Positions 1-12,126 of a stretch of 64,000 nt of DNA are shown here, piece by piece (within the stretch, counting starts at the first letter, position 1; every line of letters starts with the position of its first letter). The stretch spans positions 434,001 to 498,000 of the forward strand of contig CALYLX010000112.1 in assembly GCA_944990035.1 (NCBI GenBank), given 5' to 3'. The position numbers and the translations under genes are program-made. The notes under the pieces were generated by a model. The model worked only from the letters and a program-made list of their open reading frames with translations. It was not told the DNA's origin and searched no databases. The stretch comes from Clitopilus passeckerianus (Eukaryota; Basidiomycota; Agaricomycetes; Agaricales; Entolomataceae).

Positions 1-1978
1 GAGGCAAGGGACAACTTAGCCAACCACTACAAATCAATACACAAATCAGTCAGGACATTAAAGACCTTGATCCATACAGGCTGTGGTGGAAACAGGAGAC
101 CCATGGAGACCACACCCACTTGATTCCTTCACGTTCATACAGCGAGCAAGATGATCCATACGGGACAATATTATTTTCCGACATCAAGAGTCTGCTTGTA
201 TCGCTGGAATCCGAAGCAGCAAGAAACGCATTCAGATACGCTTGGTTGTCCTGCCTTGGATTGCATATACCAGGACTATCCACATTCATGTCGCCTTCAG
301 ACGAAACGAATTGGGACGATCGATGGAACACCAGCCCACTCGTTTCATCAAGCCACCTCGACGCCCTGTTTCCTTCAGATTCGTCGACTATCCAACTGTC
401 AGCAGACGCAGTTGCGGGCGTTATTGTTGGTCGAGAGAAACTGTGTACCAGCGGTTTCGGGCCCGTACGACAATGGAGCTATGGCATTTTGACACCGCTA
501 GAAGACCCTTCCCTCGACTTCATAAATCGCAAGGCGAAAAGCAGAACAGGACTTTGGACGGCCACAGATATCCAGGCTGTAGATCGGGAATTTGTTCGGA
601 GGATATTCTCACAACTGCAGTTGGGGAAGCCGACGAGGAATGGGACGACTACTCTCTGGCATTCGAATTTGCTCTCAATCACAAAGGGTACGTTTACTGG
701 AGAGCTTGTCATATGCAAAGCTAAACTTTATGCAGCGCCATCAAACACTCCCGTTCCCTTCTGAAACGAGCGGAATCACTTGCTCGTTGGATCGCCCATG
801 CTCAACTCGAGACTCTGCGTGGCCACCCGGACGATGCACGCAAGATTTTCGAAACCGTGTCCAAAACAATTCCGAACGCCACTTCCGATAAGAATATAGG
901 GCGCTTTTGGTGGATATGGACAGAAATGGAGTGGCTGTCCAAAAATGTTGGTCGATCCCTGGAGATCATTCTACAATCCGTGCAACTGCAAGGCGATGGC
1001 AGGATCATGATGCTTCGTGCTAGGCGCTCTTTAGACGAACGCCTACAAACCGCTACGGACTGGCAGGATCGGGAATATTGGATTAGAATGCGGATACTCC
1101 TGGAATTATTATCTGGGCAAGATCCGTCAATCGCAATCTCCGTCATGGACTCGTATCTGGGGCAAATCTCGGAAGGAAAGGTACCACATGAAAGCCTGAC
1201 AGTTGCGGCGCTCTCAATTTTGTTTCACTACTCGGGCTCTCTGAAGAATCCCATGCCGCCGGTGATCCTCCGGAATCGCGCAGAGAAAGCGCTGGCTCTA
1301 TACCCCAGTAACTCGATCATTCTTGGAATATTTTTGGAAGGAGAGAGAGGACAGAGCGTGTGGGGCCGCATCAAGAAATTGTTCGTCGAGAGTGAAGGAG
1401 AAGCGAAAGACCTTGCCAGGCGAATGGAGGAAGTTTGGATGGCGGGTTGGGAGAAGGTCGATGGAGTAACGAACTTGAACGTACGCGAAGCGGGCTAGCT
1501 GGTGCGGTAGAGACTGAAAGGTATGTGACTTCCTTTCATAAATGAAGAGGATGCCTACGGATACTAACGATACCGCAGGACCCGCGGTAGCTATGTCCTC
1601 TGGCGGGTTTACCTGGAATTCGAGATCAGGTCAGGGTACCTGAGTCGAGCAAAGAAGATCTTCTACCGAGCCATCGGAGAGTGTCCACTTGTTAAAGGTA
1701 TGATCAGTGAAAAGGACCGTATCGCATCAAACTAACATGTTGTATTCTCAGAGCTCTACCTAATTGCGTTTGGTCCGCTTCGCGGAGTATTCAATGGACG
1801 GGAGTTGAAGGGGATAGCAGAAACAATGGTTGAGCGTGGGATACGGCTCTGGCATGATCTGGATGATGTTCTTTCTGGCTGGGACATTATGGAGAAAGAG
1901 ATTGAAAGAGGGTCTGATAGCGAAGAGGATGAAATAATGGCAGATGCGAAGGAGTACCGACGATTACTACCATACTAG
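1..1978 (+). CDS. NRDE2 family protein, 3' part (5' end outside window)
   Basis: C-terminal part of an NRDE-2 homologue, a nuclear HAT/TPR-like protein tied to RNA surveillance and small-RNA silencing. The frame is open from base 3 and carries the family signature DPYRLWWKQE followed by DPYGTILFSDI. HAT-like helices follow (AESLARWIAHAQLETLRG near 770-830), and the conserved C-terminal block reads YVLWRVYLEFE, then AKKIFYRAIGECP and ELYLIAFGPLRGVF. I place introns at 688-735, 1521-1578 and 1698-1751; the stop is at 1976-1978. The coding frame breaks twice, in the GGGG run at 623-626 and near 1481-1490, and each break fits one missing base. The family is clear; the upstream exons lie outside the window. 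Confidence 0.85.
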
Positions 1979-2099
1979 GTTGTTGTAGAGCCAATGGTAT
2001 CATTGTGCGTGATGTGACCAATGTGACTGTGACAATTCGTTGAGCAACACGAGGCAATTGGCGTTGTCGACGTTGTCGTTGTCCCTGACTGTGTACTCT

Positions 2100-2146
2100 A
2101 ACCTCTTAGCCTCTTTTTTTTCGCCCGCCATTCCCTTCTTTTAAGA
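2100..2146 (+). promoter_or_regulatory. CT-rich tract before the Byr4 start
   Basis: A pyrimidine-rich stretch, including eight consecutive T, lies 15-60 bases before the ATG at 2162. CT-rich blocks next to transcription starts are common in filamentous fungal promoters. The role is inferred from position and composition only. Confidence 0.35.
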
Positions 2147-2161
2147 TTTTCTCTGGCCTGC

Positions 2162-4892
2162 ATGGCCACTATCCCAGCGCCATCTTCAAGCTCTCCTCAG
2201 GAAGAATGGCCGGATGCAGATTTCGATTTCCTTGACGAAGAGCCGATAATACTTCCAACACCGTCCGACGACAAGGATGCTGAAGACGAGGATTGGGATG
2301 CGGAAATGGGCTTCAACCCGCAGAATAGTCAAAGCTTGGCTTCTGCATCTCGTATAATAGCAAACCTCAACTCCGATTCAAGACTTTCCCAGCCACAATC
2401 CTTCACAATTAGGCCTCCTCTACAGGACATTGGCGACGAGGATGAATTCGACGACGCTGATGAGGGCGTGTCGACTATTAAAGTTGCCGCTCTGCAACCT
2501 GCCTTGCTCGCCAAACCACAACAATCTGAGCCAATACCTGACGACTTCGAGGATGCCTTTGCTCTGCCTTCTGACCTTACCCAACTCTCTTTACCTACTC
2601 TTCCTCTCAGTCACCGCTCGTCTAAGAACTCCCTCGAATGGGGAGACAAAGATCAAACCACTTCGTCGCAGTCATCCGACGCGTACTCCACTCTAAGCTT
2701 GCACGATGGCTCTCCCTCATCCAACTCCGCAACTTCGGCTTCAGCACCAGAATCCGAGACAGACATGGACGATGACGATGACGACGACTGCGAAGGCCTT
2801 GTTCTGCCGACTGCCTTGTTCGAAACTGGACAAGGGGCCAGACAATTGATGCAGCTCCTTGAAAGCAAGAGGAAAGCCCAAATCATTGATCAACCTGCAA
2901 AAGTCGCAAGTCCAGACCCTGAAGACGATTTTGAGGCTGGCCTTGTTATCAGCGATGATGTCGATCTAAGTCCAAGTCGTCTACTCAGCAAACCTACCCG
3001 CAAAGGCCACATACGAAGTAGCACCGCGCCACCCGCCTCCCGCACTCCTCTTTACGCCCGCCCTCGAGATCAACGCGTTCAAAATCTCCTTCAAACCCGC
3101 CTACATCATCTGCTCGACAACTTCAAAGGATACGACTTTCCCCCTCACCACCTCTTCGGCCGCCAACTCGATCACAGACGTTTCAACCACTTTCATCAAT
3201 ATCACCCCCACCTGGATCTTCATCATCGCTTCTTACCGCAAAACCTGCCAGCCTACGTGGACAGAAGTCGTCATCTGCCCTGAAACCAGCTTCACCACCG
3301 CCAACTCACCGCACACTGTCACGCAAAGCGTCTTTATCCGCCCTCATTGAATCTAGTCATCACCAACAACCATCGGGATCCGGGTCTGTGTCGAGTAGCT
3401 CATCAGCAAAAGCCCGATATGAAGAGCCCACTGCAGCCTCCCGAGCAAAGTCTCACAAGTTCTCAACAAGTCGGAATTCAGATTACAAAGTACCGCCCAC
3501 ACGGCCGCATACACCCTCAGCAAACCCTGTTGCCCTTCGCCTTACCATGCCCGCCCAATCACGTAACAAGATCCGACCTGCCTTATCTGCTGTCTTCAAC
3601 ACACCTGCCCCCTCACCATCTGGTCCTACCCCACGCGCCACCTCACCTAATCTCCCTCGAGCCACCTCGGTCAATAATCTAAAATCCGCACCAACATCTC
3701 GGTCACCAAGCAATCCTCAGCCCCTGGCCCCAAAACTTCTTCGCAAGCCGAAGCGCCTAAAGGCATTCGGTGACGGCACAGAACTAGACGGCATTGACGA
3801 TCTTCCGACAGATCGAGATAAAGAGGGCAAATTTCAGGTTCAGCCCAAAGGGTACGGCAACAGGGCTTCCGGTGCTAATACCCCCAAAGTCGCCGAGAAG
3901 AACGAGCCTCGAACATTGAAGACACGTCGTGAATCTAATGCCGGTAAGTCATCTCGAATATCCGTACGAGAAACTTTTCTAATTACTGGATAGGCAAAGA
4001 CCCAGCTCCGCTTGCTACAGCAACGAACACGTTGAGGCGGGCCACGACACGCCTTGATCTCGCTGGCAAGCTTCCGACTTCAAAACCTTCTACCGTAAAC
4101 GAGAGGAGCGAGAAGCATGGTAGGAAAAAGAAGACTGCGACCTCCCCCGGTTCATCCACGCGGCGAAAGCCCACACTGATACGGAACTTGGGAGGAGCAT
4201 CAGCTACCAAAGGTCAGTAACAGATTTTATCGGAATGCGGATATGACATTGAATAAAAAGCTATAGTTGTCGGAGATATGAAATGGAACCCTCTAACCCT
4301 GCGTTGGGAGGGGAATGATTCAATTCTTCGCGATTTTGACGCTGTTGTCGGGTCCTCGACCCGACCTGCCTTAATCACACATCTCACAGGATCTTCCCTT
4401 GGCTCGCCATGCGGGCCCTTTGCGTCCGGCGCAAGAATAGTGGGGAATATGATGTTCGACCCAGTGAAAATGTGCTGGATTTCAACACTCGGCCCTGAAG
4501 AGGAAGAGCCAGACGTCTTCGCCAATCTCGCAGATGATGAGAATGACAGCGATGCTTGGGAAACCAAGGGTGGAACTATTCGTGCTAGCCAGCAGACGAA
4601 TTCCACCGCTACTAGCGTCAATTCAAGTACCTCGTCGTTACGAGAACCGCCCAGTCCTGCACGCAGTCATACTCGAACCCTATCGGAATCAGGGAGTGAC
4701 CGGGGATCAAGAGCTTCTATGGTGTTTGATGTCGACGAGTCATTCGCAGAATGCTGTCGACAGGCAGAAGACCGCCATCGCGCGGAAATGAAAGGCTGGA
4801 TATCAGCCCTTTCTCGACATGATGCATTGTCAACAACAGCAGATCGATCTAGCTTATACGAAATACGGGCGCTTGCCACGCGCAAGTACTGA
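2162..4892 (+). CDS. Byr4/Bfa1-type cytokinesis regulator
   Basis: Homologue of Byr4/Bfa1, the scaffold half of the two-part GAP that restrains the septation/mitotic-exit GTPase at the spindle pole body. The N-terminus is acidic and disordered with a poly-Asp stretch. The middle is a long Ser/Pro-rich linker. The conserved C-terminal half has KRLKAFGDGTELDGIDDLP (about 3758-3815) and the terminal Byr4 block LRWEGND, RPALITHLTG and MMFDPVKMCWIS (about 4295-4480). Introns are at 3944-3993 and 4213-4266. The frame moves by one base between 3022 and 3062, probably in the C-rich stretch near 3055-3066; frame 1 is then continuous to the first intron. Start chosen at the first ATG before the acidic region. 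Confidence 0.87.
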
Positions 4893-5219
4893 CCCTATGT
4901 AATGTCTATGCATGCCACCTTCTCTACTACTATCGCTCTAATTCCTTTTCGTTACTCATGGTTTCCTCGCTCGTTTTACACTTCACTTTTGGTGCTTTGT
5001 CGAACACTCTTTTTTACGCATTTTTACTACATGCTCACGCTCATTTTAGCTATGTGAATAGTAGCAAGCAGCCTGCATTTACGATCATTGTATCTATCTA
5101 TTCAATCATTCAAACACAGCAATATTAATTTCGTATGGGAACCAAATCATACCGCGGAAGTTTCTGACAGTGGGAGACAACATGGGGTTCCGTTCGGTAA
5201 GCCTCCTTCCCTATCTTCA
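4893..5219. other. Intergenic region between Byr4 and UreD
   Basis: A tandem interval of 327 bases holding the Byr4 3' end and the UreD promoter. It is T-rich in its first half. I see no open frame, RNA gene or clear TATA box in it. Confidence 0.4.
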
Positions 5220-6244
5220 ATGCAGCCACATACACCCCTCTTGATCTCCAAATCCCAGCCTGGAGAGGGCAAGATATCTGTGGCACGCTATGGATCTAGA
5301 GTCGTGATTTCTGAACTCGCATTCTCGTATCCCCTCCGGCTGACCGCGCCGCAAATAAATCAGCCAGGTGTGGCTGAAGTGTTCATGTTAACGTATGGGG
5401 GAGGCCTGGTTGGTGGCGATCAGAACCGTATTTCTGTTGATGTTGCCCCTCGAGCAACCCTTGTTCTGCGTTCCCAGGAAAGTCAAACATTCTCCCGTCT
5501 GCTCCTGTTTAGAGCCAAGTTCTGACGACGTTATCCGATGCAGGGATCCACAAAGGTCTTCAAATCCAGGATAGACCAGCGCCGTGTCACCCACAATTCC
5601 CCCCATCGCAATACCCTGTGTCTCACCGATGAAGCTATTCAAATTCCGTCACAAGAACAGCAATCGATCACCATTCAAACGATGAACGTCAGAGTTGGTT
5701 CTGATAGTGGAATGTTCTTGCTTCCCGATCCAGTGACATGCTATCGATCAGCTTCGTATAACCAGACGCAAACTTTCCATTTATCAGGCAAGACAGCGTC
5801 GCTCGTGTTATTGGATTGGTACACTTCAGGTCGGGCGGCGATGGGAGAAGATTGGGATTTTACGCGATATTACAGTACCAATGAGGTGTGGCTGGATGGC
5901 AAGAGGTTAGCCAAGGACGTGACTTTGCTTGAGCAGACTATGCCTACAAGAACATTGGCAATGAGGCTTGCGCCATACAACTGCTACGCGATGATGATAC
6001 TCTGCGGACCAATGGTACAAGGAGTTATCTGTCACCTGGCTGCACAACAGAAGCTGATTACAGTGTTCAAGGCAAAAATCCGCCAGAGCTCATGTGGTCC
6101 CTGAGTCCGCTGGGTGATGATAGTGCGGTGATTGTTAGGGTGTGTGCAACGGAGGTAGAAGCGGTGAAGCGATGGCTTGCCACCTGTTTACAAAGTATAC
6201 GAGATGTCATTGGTACTGACATTTATCGCAGTGTATTTTATTAG
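5220..6244 (+). CDS. ureD: Urease accessory protein UreD
   Basis: UreD/UreH homologue, the chaperone that binds apo-urease and recruits UreF and UreG for nickel insertion. Visible family blocks are LTYGGGLVGGD, then QGSTKVFK across an intron, LLPDPVTCYRSASYNQ, VLLDWYTSGRAAMGEDW and FTRYYSTNEVWLDGKR. The C-terminus reads LMWSLSPLGDD and ends GTDIYRSVFY. Two oddities: the intron at 5478-5543 begins GAAAGT instead of GTAAGT although it has a good CTGAC branch and CAG acceptor, and the A-run at 6074-6078 is one base short. With that base added the spliced length is 320 codons including stop. The next gene downstream is an ACS-family transporter, which supports a nitrogen-supply context. Confidence 0.88.
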
Positions 6245-6700
6245 ATTCTGCAAAACCTTCGTTGCTATAGCCTGGCTGTCTGTTTGAAACCCGGATTTGT
6301 ATGTACCCTTGCCCCATCATTTTGTGTGGGCAGTTATATCAAGGGTAGGATGAGTTTACCCTTCAGCGTGCCTTGCCAACAGGTCCAACTGTTTCTCCAT
6401 GGAGAACAGCCAACAATCTTTGACGGAACCTCTTTGGTTGCATAGGTAAGACGTTTACACATTCATCGTCCTTACCCTTGTCCCACCGTCCTCGGGGCTT
6501 TCAGCCACATCCTACGGTAGGGGCATGATGCATCACAATGAATACCGGTACCTGCGGCACATATTGCACAAACTGGGCAAGGCCGGACCCACATGAAAGG
6601 TTTGGATACTCGTGGCTCATTGTTACCTCCATCCGTTGACCCAGATATCCATTCAGAACCCTTAACAGATCTAGTTGACTTTTGACGCCGACCCAACCCT

Positions 6701-6706
6701 CGATAA
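6701..6706 (+). promoter_or_regulatory. HGATAR motif (possible nitrogen-regulator site)
   Basis: CGATAA matches the HGATAR consensus of fungal AreA/Nit2-type GATA factors, 164 bases before the transporter ATG. A second match in reverse orientation lies at 6769-6774. Six-base matches are frequent by chance; the neighbourhood of two nitrogen-metabolism genes is the only added support. Confidence 0.25.
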
Positions 6707-6768
6707 ATCAGCAGTCCGGTGCCTTGGACGATTGAATCAGCAAATGTTGTAAGGTTCGGCGGTTATTC

Positions 6769-6774
6769 CTATCT
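6769..6774 (-). promoter_or_regulatory. HGATAR motif, reverse orientation
   Basis: CTATCT on the plus strand reads AGATAG on the minus strand, a match to the GATA-factor consensus, 96 bases before the transporter ATG. Confidence 0.22.
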
Positions 6775-6807
6775 CGGCGTGGAAAAAATGCCACCCTCAG
6801 AATATGC

Positions 6808-6813
6808 TATAAA
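6808..6813 (+). promoter_or_regulatory. TATA box of the ACS transporter
   Basis: TATAAA lies 57 bases before the ATG at 6870, a typical distance for a fungal core promoter with a short leader. Confidence 0.5.
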
Positions 6814-6869
6814 CCTCTGCATGTCCATGGCAGATCCTCGTGAACGACTCTCACGCACCTCCCCCCGCC

Positions 6870-9370
6870 ATGGCGAAGTACTCACTGAATGAACTGGCTG
6901 CCGAGGGAAGTATCGAGACGGATCAGCCATTTCGACCCGAAGTAGATACTTCGAAAGTCGACGAGAGGAAACTCCTCAGGAAAATCGACCTCCATGTTAT
7001 TCCATGGCTCACATTCATCTATCTCTTGAGCTTCCTCGACAGAGGAAGTATTGCCAACGCCAATGTGAATGTTTCCGTCCTCCTCGTACGATGGGTACTA
7101 ACTCGGGGCCAAGCTATACAACCTTAGAGACGACTTGCATATCACTAGCGACCAGTATTTGATTGCCTTGACTGTATTCTTCTTTCCCTATGCTCTGCTT
7201 GAGGTATGTCTCCCGAACAATTGGCGCTGTGTCCTGAGTGAATTAATCAGTTTTCAACAGCCTGCTAGCAATGTTTTCTTGCGTAAACTGAAGCCATCGG
7301 TTTGGCTTTCAACCATGATGTTATGCTGGGGTGTGGTGATGGTATGTGTCTTTGTTAAAATACCCACAATTATAATGCTCATCATCGTCCAAGACGTTGC
7401 ACGGTGTAGTTCGGAACTACGGCGGCTTAGTTAGTGAGTAAACCATCGTTTCTCCCTGTTCATCACGTTGACCAACTGATTCCCTAGCCGTGAGAGTTTT
7501 ACTGGGTACTTTTGAAGCCGGATTATACCCTGGTATCGTGTACTATATATCAAGGTGTGTTCTGGCTTCTGTGTTGAATCGCTGATGATGACCCTTCCAC
7601 TAGTTGGTACAAGCGATCTGAGACGGGCACACGGGTCGCCGTCTTCTTCTCGTCGGCCACAATTGCCGGAGCCTTCAGTGCGTAGTATTCTGCACACCAG
7701 ATTTCGAAGGCTCTGACCGCATATCTCTGTAGGTGGTCTATTAGCGGTTGCAATCACGAAAATGGACGGCATTGGAGGCAGACCCGGTATGCGCAATCAG
7801 ACTTGGCTAATGGCTAGTTCATGACGATTCCCCTTTCAGGTTGGGCTTGGATTTTCATCCTTGAGGGGCTCGCGACGGTTGTAGCTGGTGTAGCTTCATT
7901 TTGGATAATCCAAGACTTCCCAGACAAGGCAACATTCCTGACAGACGATGAACGTGAGTGGACCTGTTATTCTTCCCTGTGATGTATCTAATCTTTAACC
8001 TTCCTGAACCCCAGGTGTCTTCGTCATTCGCCGGCTTCAGGATGACATGCAGTTCAGCGCGTCAGGTGAACGCCTGAGTAAGAAATATATTGTGCAGGCG
8101 TTGCGTGATTGGAAAACTTGGCTTGCGAGTACGTTGTTCATTTATCGATCAAACCCTTGACAGCGTACTCATCGAGGACCTTTTTCTCCAGTGGGTATTT
8201 ACATGGGGTTGTAAGTATCATTGGGCTTGAATGCATCATATATTCCTGATAGGTCCGTTTCAAACGCAGTGATGGCCCTTTGTATGCTTTCTCCTTATTC
8301 CTCCCGTCAATCATCAACCAAGTAAGTCGAGTCTTGGGTTGCCCCTGCGGAAGAAATTCGTTACTTACGCTTTGACAGCTCGGTAAAGCGGTGTCAATTT
8401 CGTCCATTAAACCGACCTAACGGTCTGTGACAGGCTACAAAGCGACTCAGGCCAATTTACTCTCAGTTCCCGTTTATGTCTGGGGCTGTATTATTACATT
8501 GGCTGTTGGAATCTTAGGCGACCGCATCGGGCGTAGGTGCCTCATCAATCTGTGAGTCTCCCGGGTTCTTCGCATCAGACTTGATATGCTGACACCCCTT
8601 TAGTACCTTATTCAGTGTCGGTAGGTCACACGATGCAGCTTTTGGTTATGCGAAGACTCAAATACATGTATAGGCCTTGCTGGGTATATTATCCTGATCT
8701 TATCCAGAAAACCATCTCTATCCTATTTTGCCACATATCTCGCCATTGCGTACGTTCATTCTTATCTTCTAATCTAAACTCACAATTGACTGTCCTATAG
8801 AGCAATTTACGCTACGATACGTATGTACGAGAAACATGATTTCTTATCCTTGACTGACCAAAATTTCGACCCGATTTCAAACAGCCAATTCAGTGTCAGT
8901 AATTTTAATCTTCATATTGGCTAATAATCGCGTGCTCAAACTCCTTCCTCAGAGCATGGGTCGCCGGTAATATTGAAGGGACCTACAAAAGAAGTGTGGT
9001 GTTGGGAATGGCCATCGGATTTGGGAACCTGAATGGTGCAGTCACTTCAAATATCGTACGTCATCTCTCCATCAAGACACATCTTTCGCAAATTCATTTG
9101 GCTTGTCAGTATCGCAAGGAGGATCAACCATGGTACCCCCTTGGACATGGCATTGTCCTGGCATACATCGCCATCGGCTTCATCTGTTCACTGCTCTTTG
9201 GTATATTCCTGAAACTCGAAAACTCCAGGCGCGACCGTGGCGAACGTGACGAGGTGATAGAAGGCATTGATAACAAATTTGCGAAGGAAGAGAATGGTCG
9301 ATACGAGAGCATTGCTGCAGCAAGGACCGATAAGGGAGATAATTGGAGTGGTTTCAGATATACTCTCTGA
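6870..9370 (+). CDS. MFS transporter, anion:cation symporter family (allantoate permease-like)
   Basis: Twelve-helix major facilitator of the Dal5/Tna1-type ACS family, which imports allantoate, ureidosuccinate, nicotinate and similar anions. Signature blocks are KIDLHVIPWLTFIYLLSFLDRG at the first helix, LHITSDQYLIALTVFFFPYA, LLGTFEAGLYPGIVYY, KMDGIGGRPGWAWIFILEG, MGFDGPLYAFSLFLPSII and FGNLNGAVTSNI. The tail is charged and cytosolic, ending FRYTL. I resolve 19 exons: 6870-7064, 7114-7203, 7261-7341, 7394-7433, 7498-7554, 7604-7677, 7733-7786, 7840-7953, 8015-8128, 8192-8210, 8270-8331, 8379-8382, 8434-8551, 8604-8620, 8674-8749, 8801-8820, 8885-8894, 8953-9055 and 9110-9370. They sum to 1509 bases (502 residues) in one frame. 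Several exons are tiny; the substrate cannot be told from sequence. Confidence 0.88.
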
Positions 9371-9531
9371 TGGATTTATGAGGGTTTTCTAGGCGTTGTA
9401 TATCTTAATGAATAATGTTGTAATAATTTACGCAAATCACGAGAAATAAATTCGCTACGTCAAAGAGTTGCGCTTGGTCATTCTGGATGATACAATAATA
9501 TTATGCAAATTACGATAGTGATGTTGCTGTA

Positions 9532-12126
9532 TTAAAATCTAAACCGCTCCTCCACTGCAATGGTGGCTGCCACAGGAGACGGCAGTGGGTCATCTACTTC
9601 GGGCAGGGGATTCTCAGGTGAAGGTGCCGGAAGAGGTGATCGACGATTTTCGTCAAGCCATTTGTCCATGTCATCGCCCTTTCCAGAGAAAGGACGTTTG
9701 CCAAGAAGGTCGATCATATTCTCACTGGAAAAAGAATAAATAGTCTGATCGTGGGTAGATATTAAAAATCACACGTACCGCGTAATGACCTCCTTTTCTA
9801 ACAGAAGGCTTGCTACCTTTATCACGTCCTCTCTATGCTCGGTAAGAAGATTTCTCGTGCGTTCATATGCATCACTACGCCGCAATGTCAACTACTGAAG
9901 TTCAGAATGATGGGTGGAAAATGAAATACTTACGTGATCATCTTCCGCACTTCAGAATCAAGCATCTCAGCTGTCTTCTCGCTGAAGGGCTTTGTCCAAC
10001 GCTCGTTAGCAGCTTGGCTACCACCATAGCTAACAGGTCCAATGACGTCGTTCATGCCATAATTGGCACAGGCTTCGAAAGCCATACGAGTGATTTTCTG
10101 CAGGTCGTCTTGAGCACCTGTCGTGATGTTCTCGGCGCCAAAGAATATTTCCTCCGAAACACGGCCGCCCAGTGTCATGCAAATGCGATCCATCATTTGG
10201 GGGGTTGAGAGGAGGTACCGGTCAGGCGGGAGATACTAAGTAAAAAGCACAGAGTTAACCAAACAAAGAAATTCCCTCGAAATTCAAATTTCCTTACCTG
10301 GGCATAACCGAGTGCTGATGGTCCTCGAGGGATGATGCTGACCTTCAGGAGGGGGTCTGCGTGTTCCAAAAACCATCCGCAGACAGCATGACCCGCCTCG
10401 TGGTATGCGACAGTTTTTTTCGTGAGGGCTGAGAACCCGACTCTTTCGCTCAAGTCCGACGATAACACGCTCGATCGCGGTGTCAAAATCGATGGACTCG
10501 ACGAAATCGGATGCCTTGCGGGCTGCGTGCAAGGCTGCTTCGTTACAGACATTTGCTATATCGGCACCAGAGAAACCAGGGGTCAGGACTGCGAGTTTTT
10601 GTGCCAGGTTGTCAATGCCATTCTTCAGGTCCTCTGAGAGTTTAAGAGGCCTGAGGTGGACATGATAGATGCCTTTGCGCCCAGAGACATCCGGCAAACC
10701 CATAGCAATGTGCCTGTCGAAACGACCTGGTCGCAAAAGTGCTGGGTCAAGAACGTCGGGCCGATTGGTGCCTGCGAGGACGACGATATGCTCCTTGGTA
10801 GTAAAACCGTCCATTTCTACCAAAAGCTGGTTGAGGGTGGATTCGCGTTCGTCATTGCCTCCAAAGTTGCCTCCCTTAGCACGAGCTTTGCCAATGGCGT
10901 CGATTTCATCGACGAAGATGATACAGGGGGCATGCTTCCTTGCAGATTGGAAGAGGTCTCGAACGCGGGAAGACCCGACACCGACGAACATTTCGACGAA
11001 TTCGGAGCCTGAAACGGAAAGGAAGGGGACGGATGCTTCACCGGCAGTGGCTTTGGCGAGCAATGTTTTACCAGTGCCGGGGGGTCCTGATAGATGGCTC
11101 CGCGTGGAATCTTTGCGCCTAAACGCTCGTACTTTGCCGGCTCCTTGAGGAACTGAACGAACTCCATAATTTCTTCCTTGGCTTCGTCCATTCCTGCAAC
11201 ATCCCTAAACTTCGTCTTGACGTCGGTATCCTTGTTGAAAAGCTTGGCTCGGCTCTTGCCTATGCTGAAGATGCCACCACCGGCACCGCTGCTGCCCCGC
11301 TTCGACATCCAATACAGGAATCCGACAAGGAGAACTGTGGGGGCGAAGTTGAGGGCTGCTCCGAGAGCAGAAATTTCGTCTTGATAAGCAACAGGAATAC
11401 GCTCGTGGCTGGGGATACCCAACTCGGCCTGGGCTTCATCCAACTTGCGCTCGAATGCATCGGTGCTACCAATTGAGAAATAGCACTCTCCGCCGCCATG
11501 AGTGATGTGGCTGCCTGCATTGGCGTGCAGTTTGACCCGGACTTTGTGACCATTGACGACAGTGAGGCGCTCCACCAATCCCTTGTCCAACAATTCGGTC
11601 CGGAAATCCTGCCATGTTATTTCGCGTAGTTGAACCCGAAGCTGCTGAGTAGGCAAGGTACGCAATAGCCGAACCAGCCATCCAAAGCATCTGTGAATTG
11701 TTGAATTGGTTATTGCCCCCGGGGGGAGGTGTCGACTGATTTTGATTGCTGTTCCTCTGGGACTGATCATTTTCATGATCTGACCGAGAGTTCGACTGTC
11801 GTGAATGATCATTGCGGTGACCATGTTGCTGCTGCTGTTGTTTGAAGAACCCCTCAAGAGCCTTCGGGAACTCAGGCTTGGGGGTGATGTCGAATGCTCC
11901 TGAGACTCCTTCGGTACATCCTTCTGGCCTGCAGATGAGCTGCCGGCTTCCGATTCCTTCCCTTTACTTCGTCCTTGTCATGACTGTTCTGTGTCGTGGT
12001 TCCTTGGTCGCTGTTCTCCGGTTTCCGTGAGTCTGTTGGAGTGGCATACGAGCGACGAGCAGCAGGCAAAGCGAGACGACGACCTGCTGCCAATGAAGAA
12101 CCAAAACGTAGAGGACGGGAAAGCAT
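9532..12126 (-). CDS. Mitochondrial m-AAA protease, AFG3/Yta12 type
   Basis: Membrane-bound FtsH-like AAA+ zinc protease of the mitochondrial inner membrane, which degrades and processes membrane proteins. In order it shows an Arg-rich presequence (from MLSRPLRFG), a Gln-rich linker, a membrane segment ([16 protein letters not shown]), the FtsH extracellular domain, a second membrane segment ([10 protein letters not shown]), Walker A (PPGTGKT), Walker B ([11 protein letters not shown]), the SRH, the zinc site HEAGH and [11 protein letters not shown]. Introns lie at 10236-10297, 9875-9933 and 9725-9778. Five frame breaks occur near 11960, 11900, 11622, 11090 and in the seven-T run 10414-10420. 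Three fit one missing base and two fit two missing or one extra. All domains are preserved across the breaks. Confidence 0.9.

Larger units (their letters stand above)
6245..6869. other. Intergenic region upstream of the ACS transporter
   Basis: This 625-base region holds the UreD 3' end and the transporter promoter. Short open frames on either strand look non-coding. The only sites I can point to are two GATA-type motifs and a TATA box, listed separately. Confidence 0.45.

Noticed and set aside
2766..2790. GAC/GAT repeat as a microsatellite
   Set aside because: It simply encodes a short poly-Asp stretch in the acidic region of Byr4, and the codons are mixed.
10669..11148. Long open frame on the plus strand opposite the AFG3 ATPase domain
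   Set aside because: It mirrors a GC-rich conserved coding region on the minus strand, has no ATG-to-stop structure of its own with recognisable protein, and no family features.
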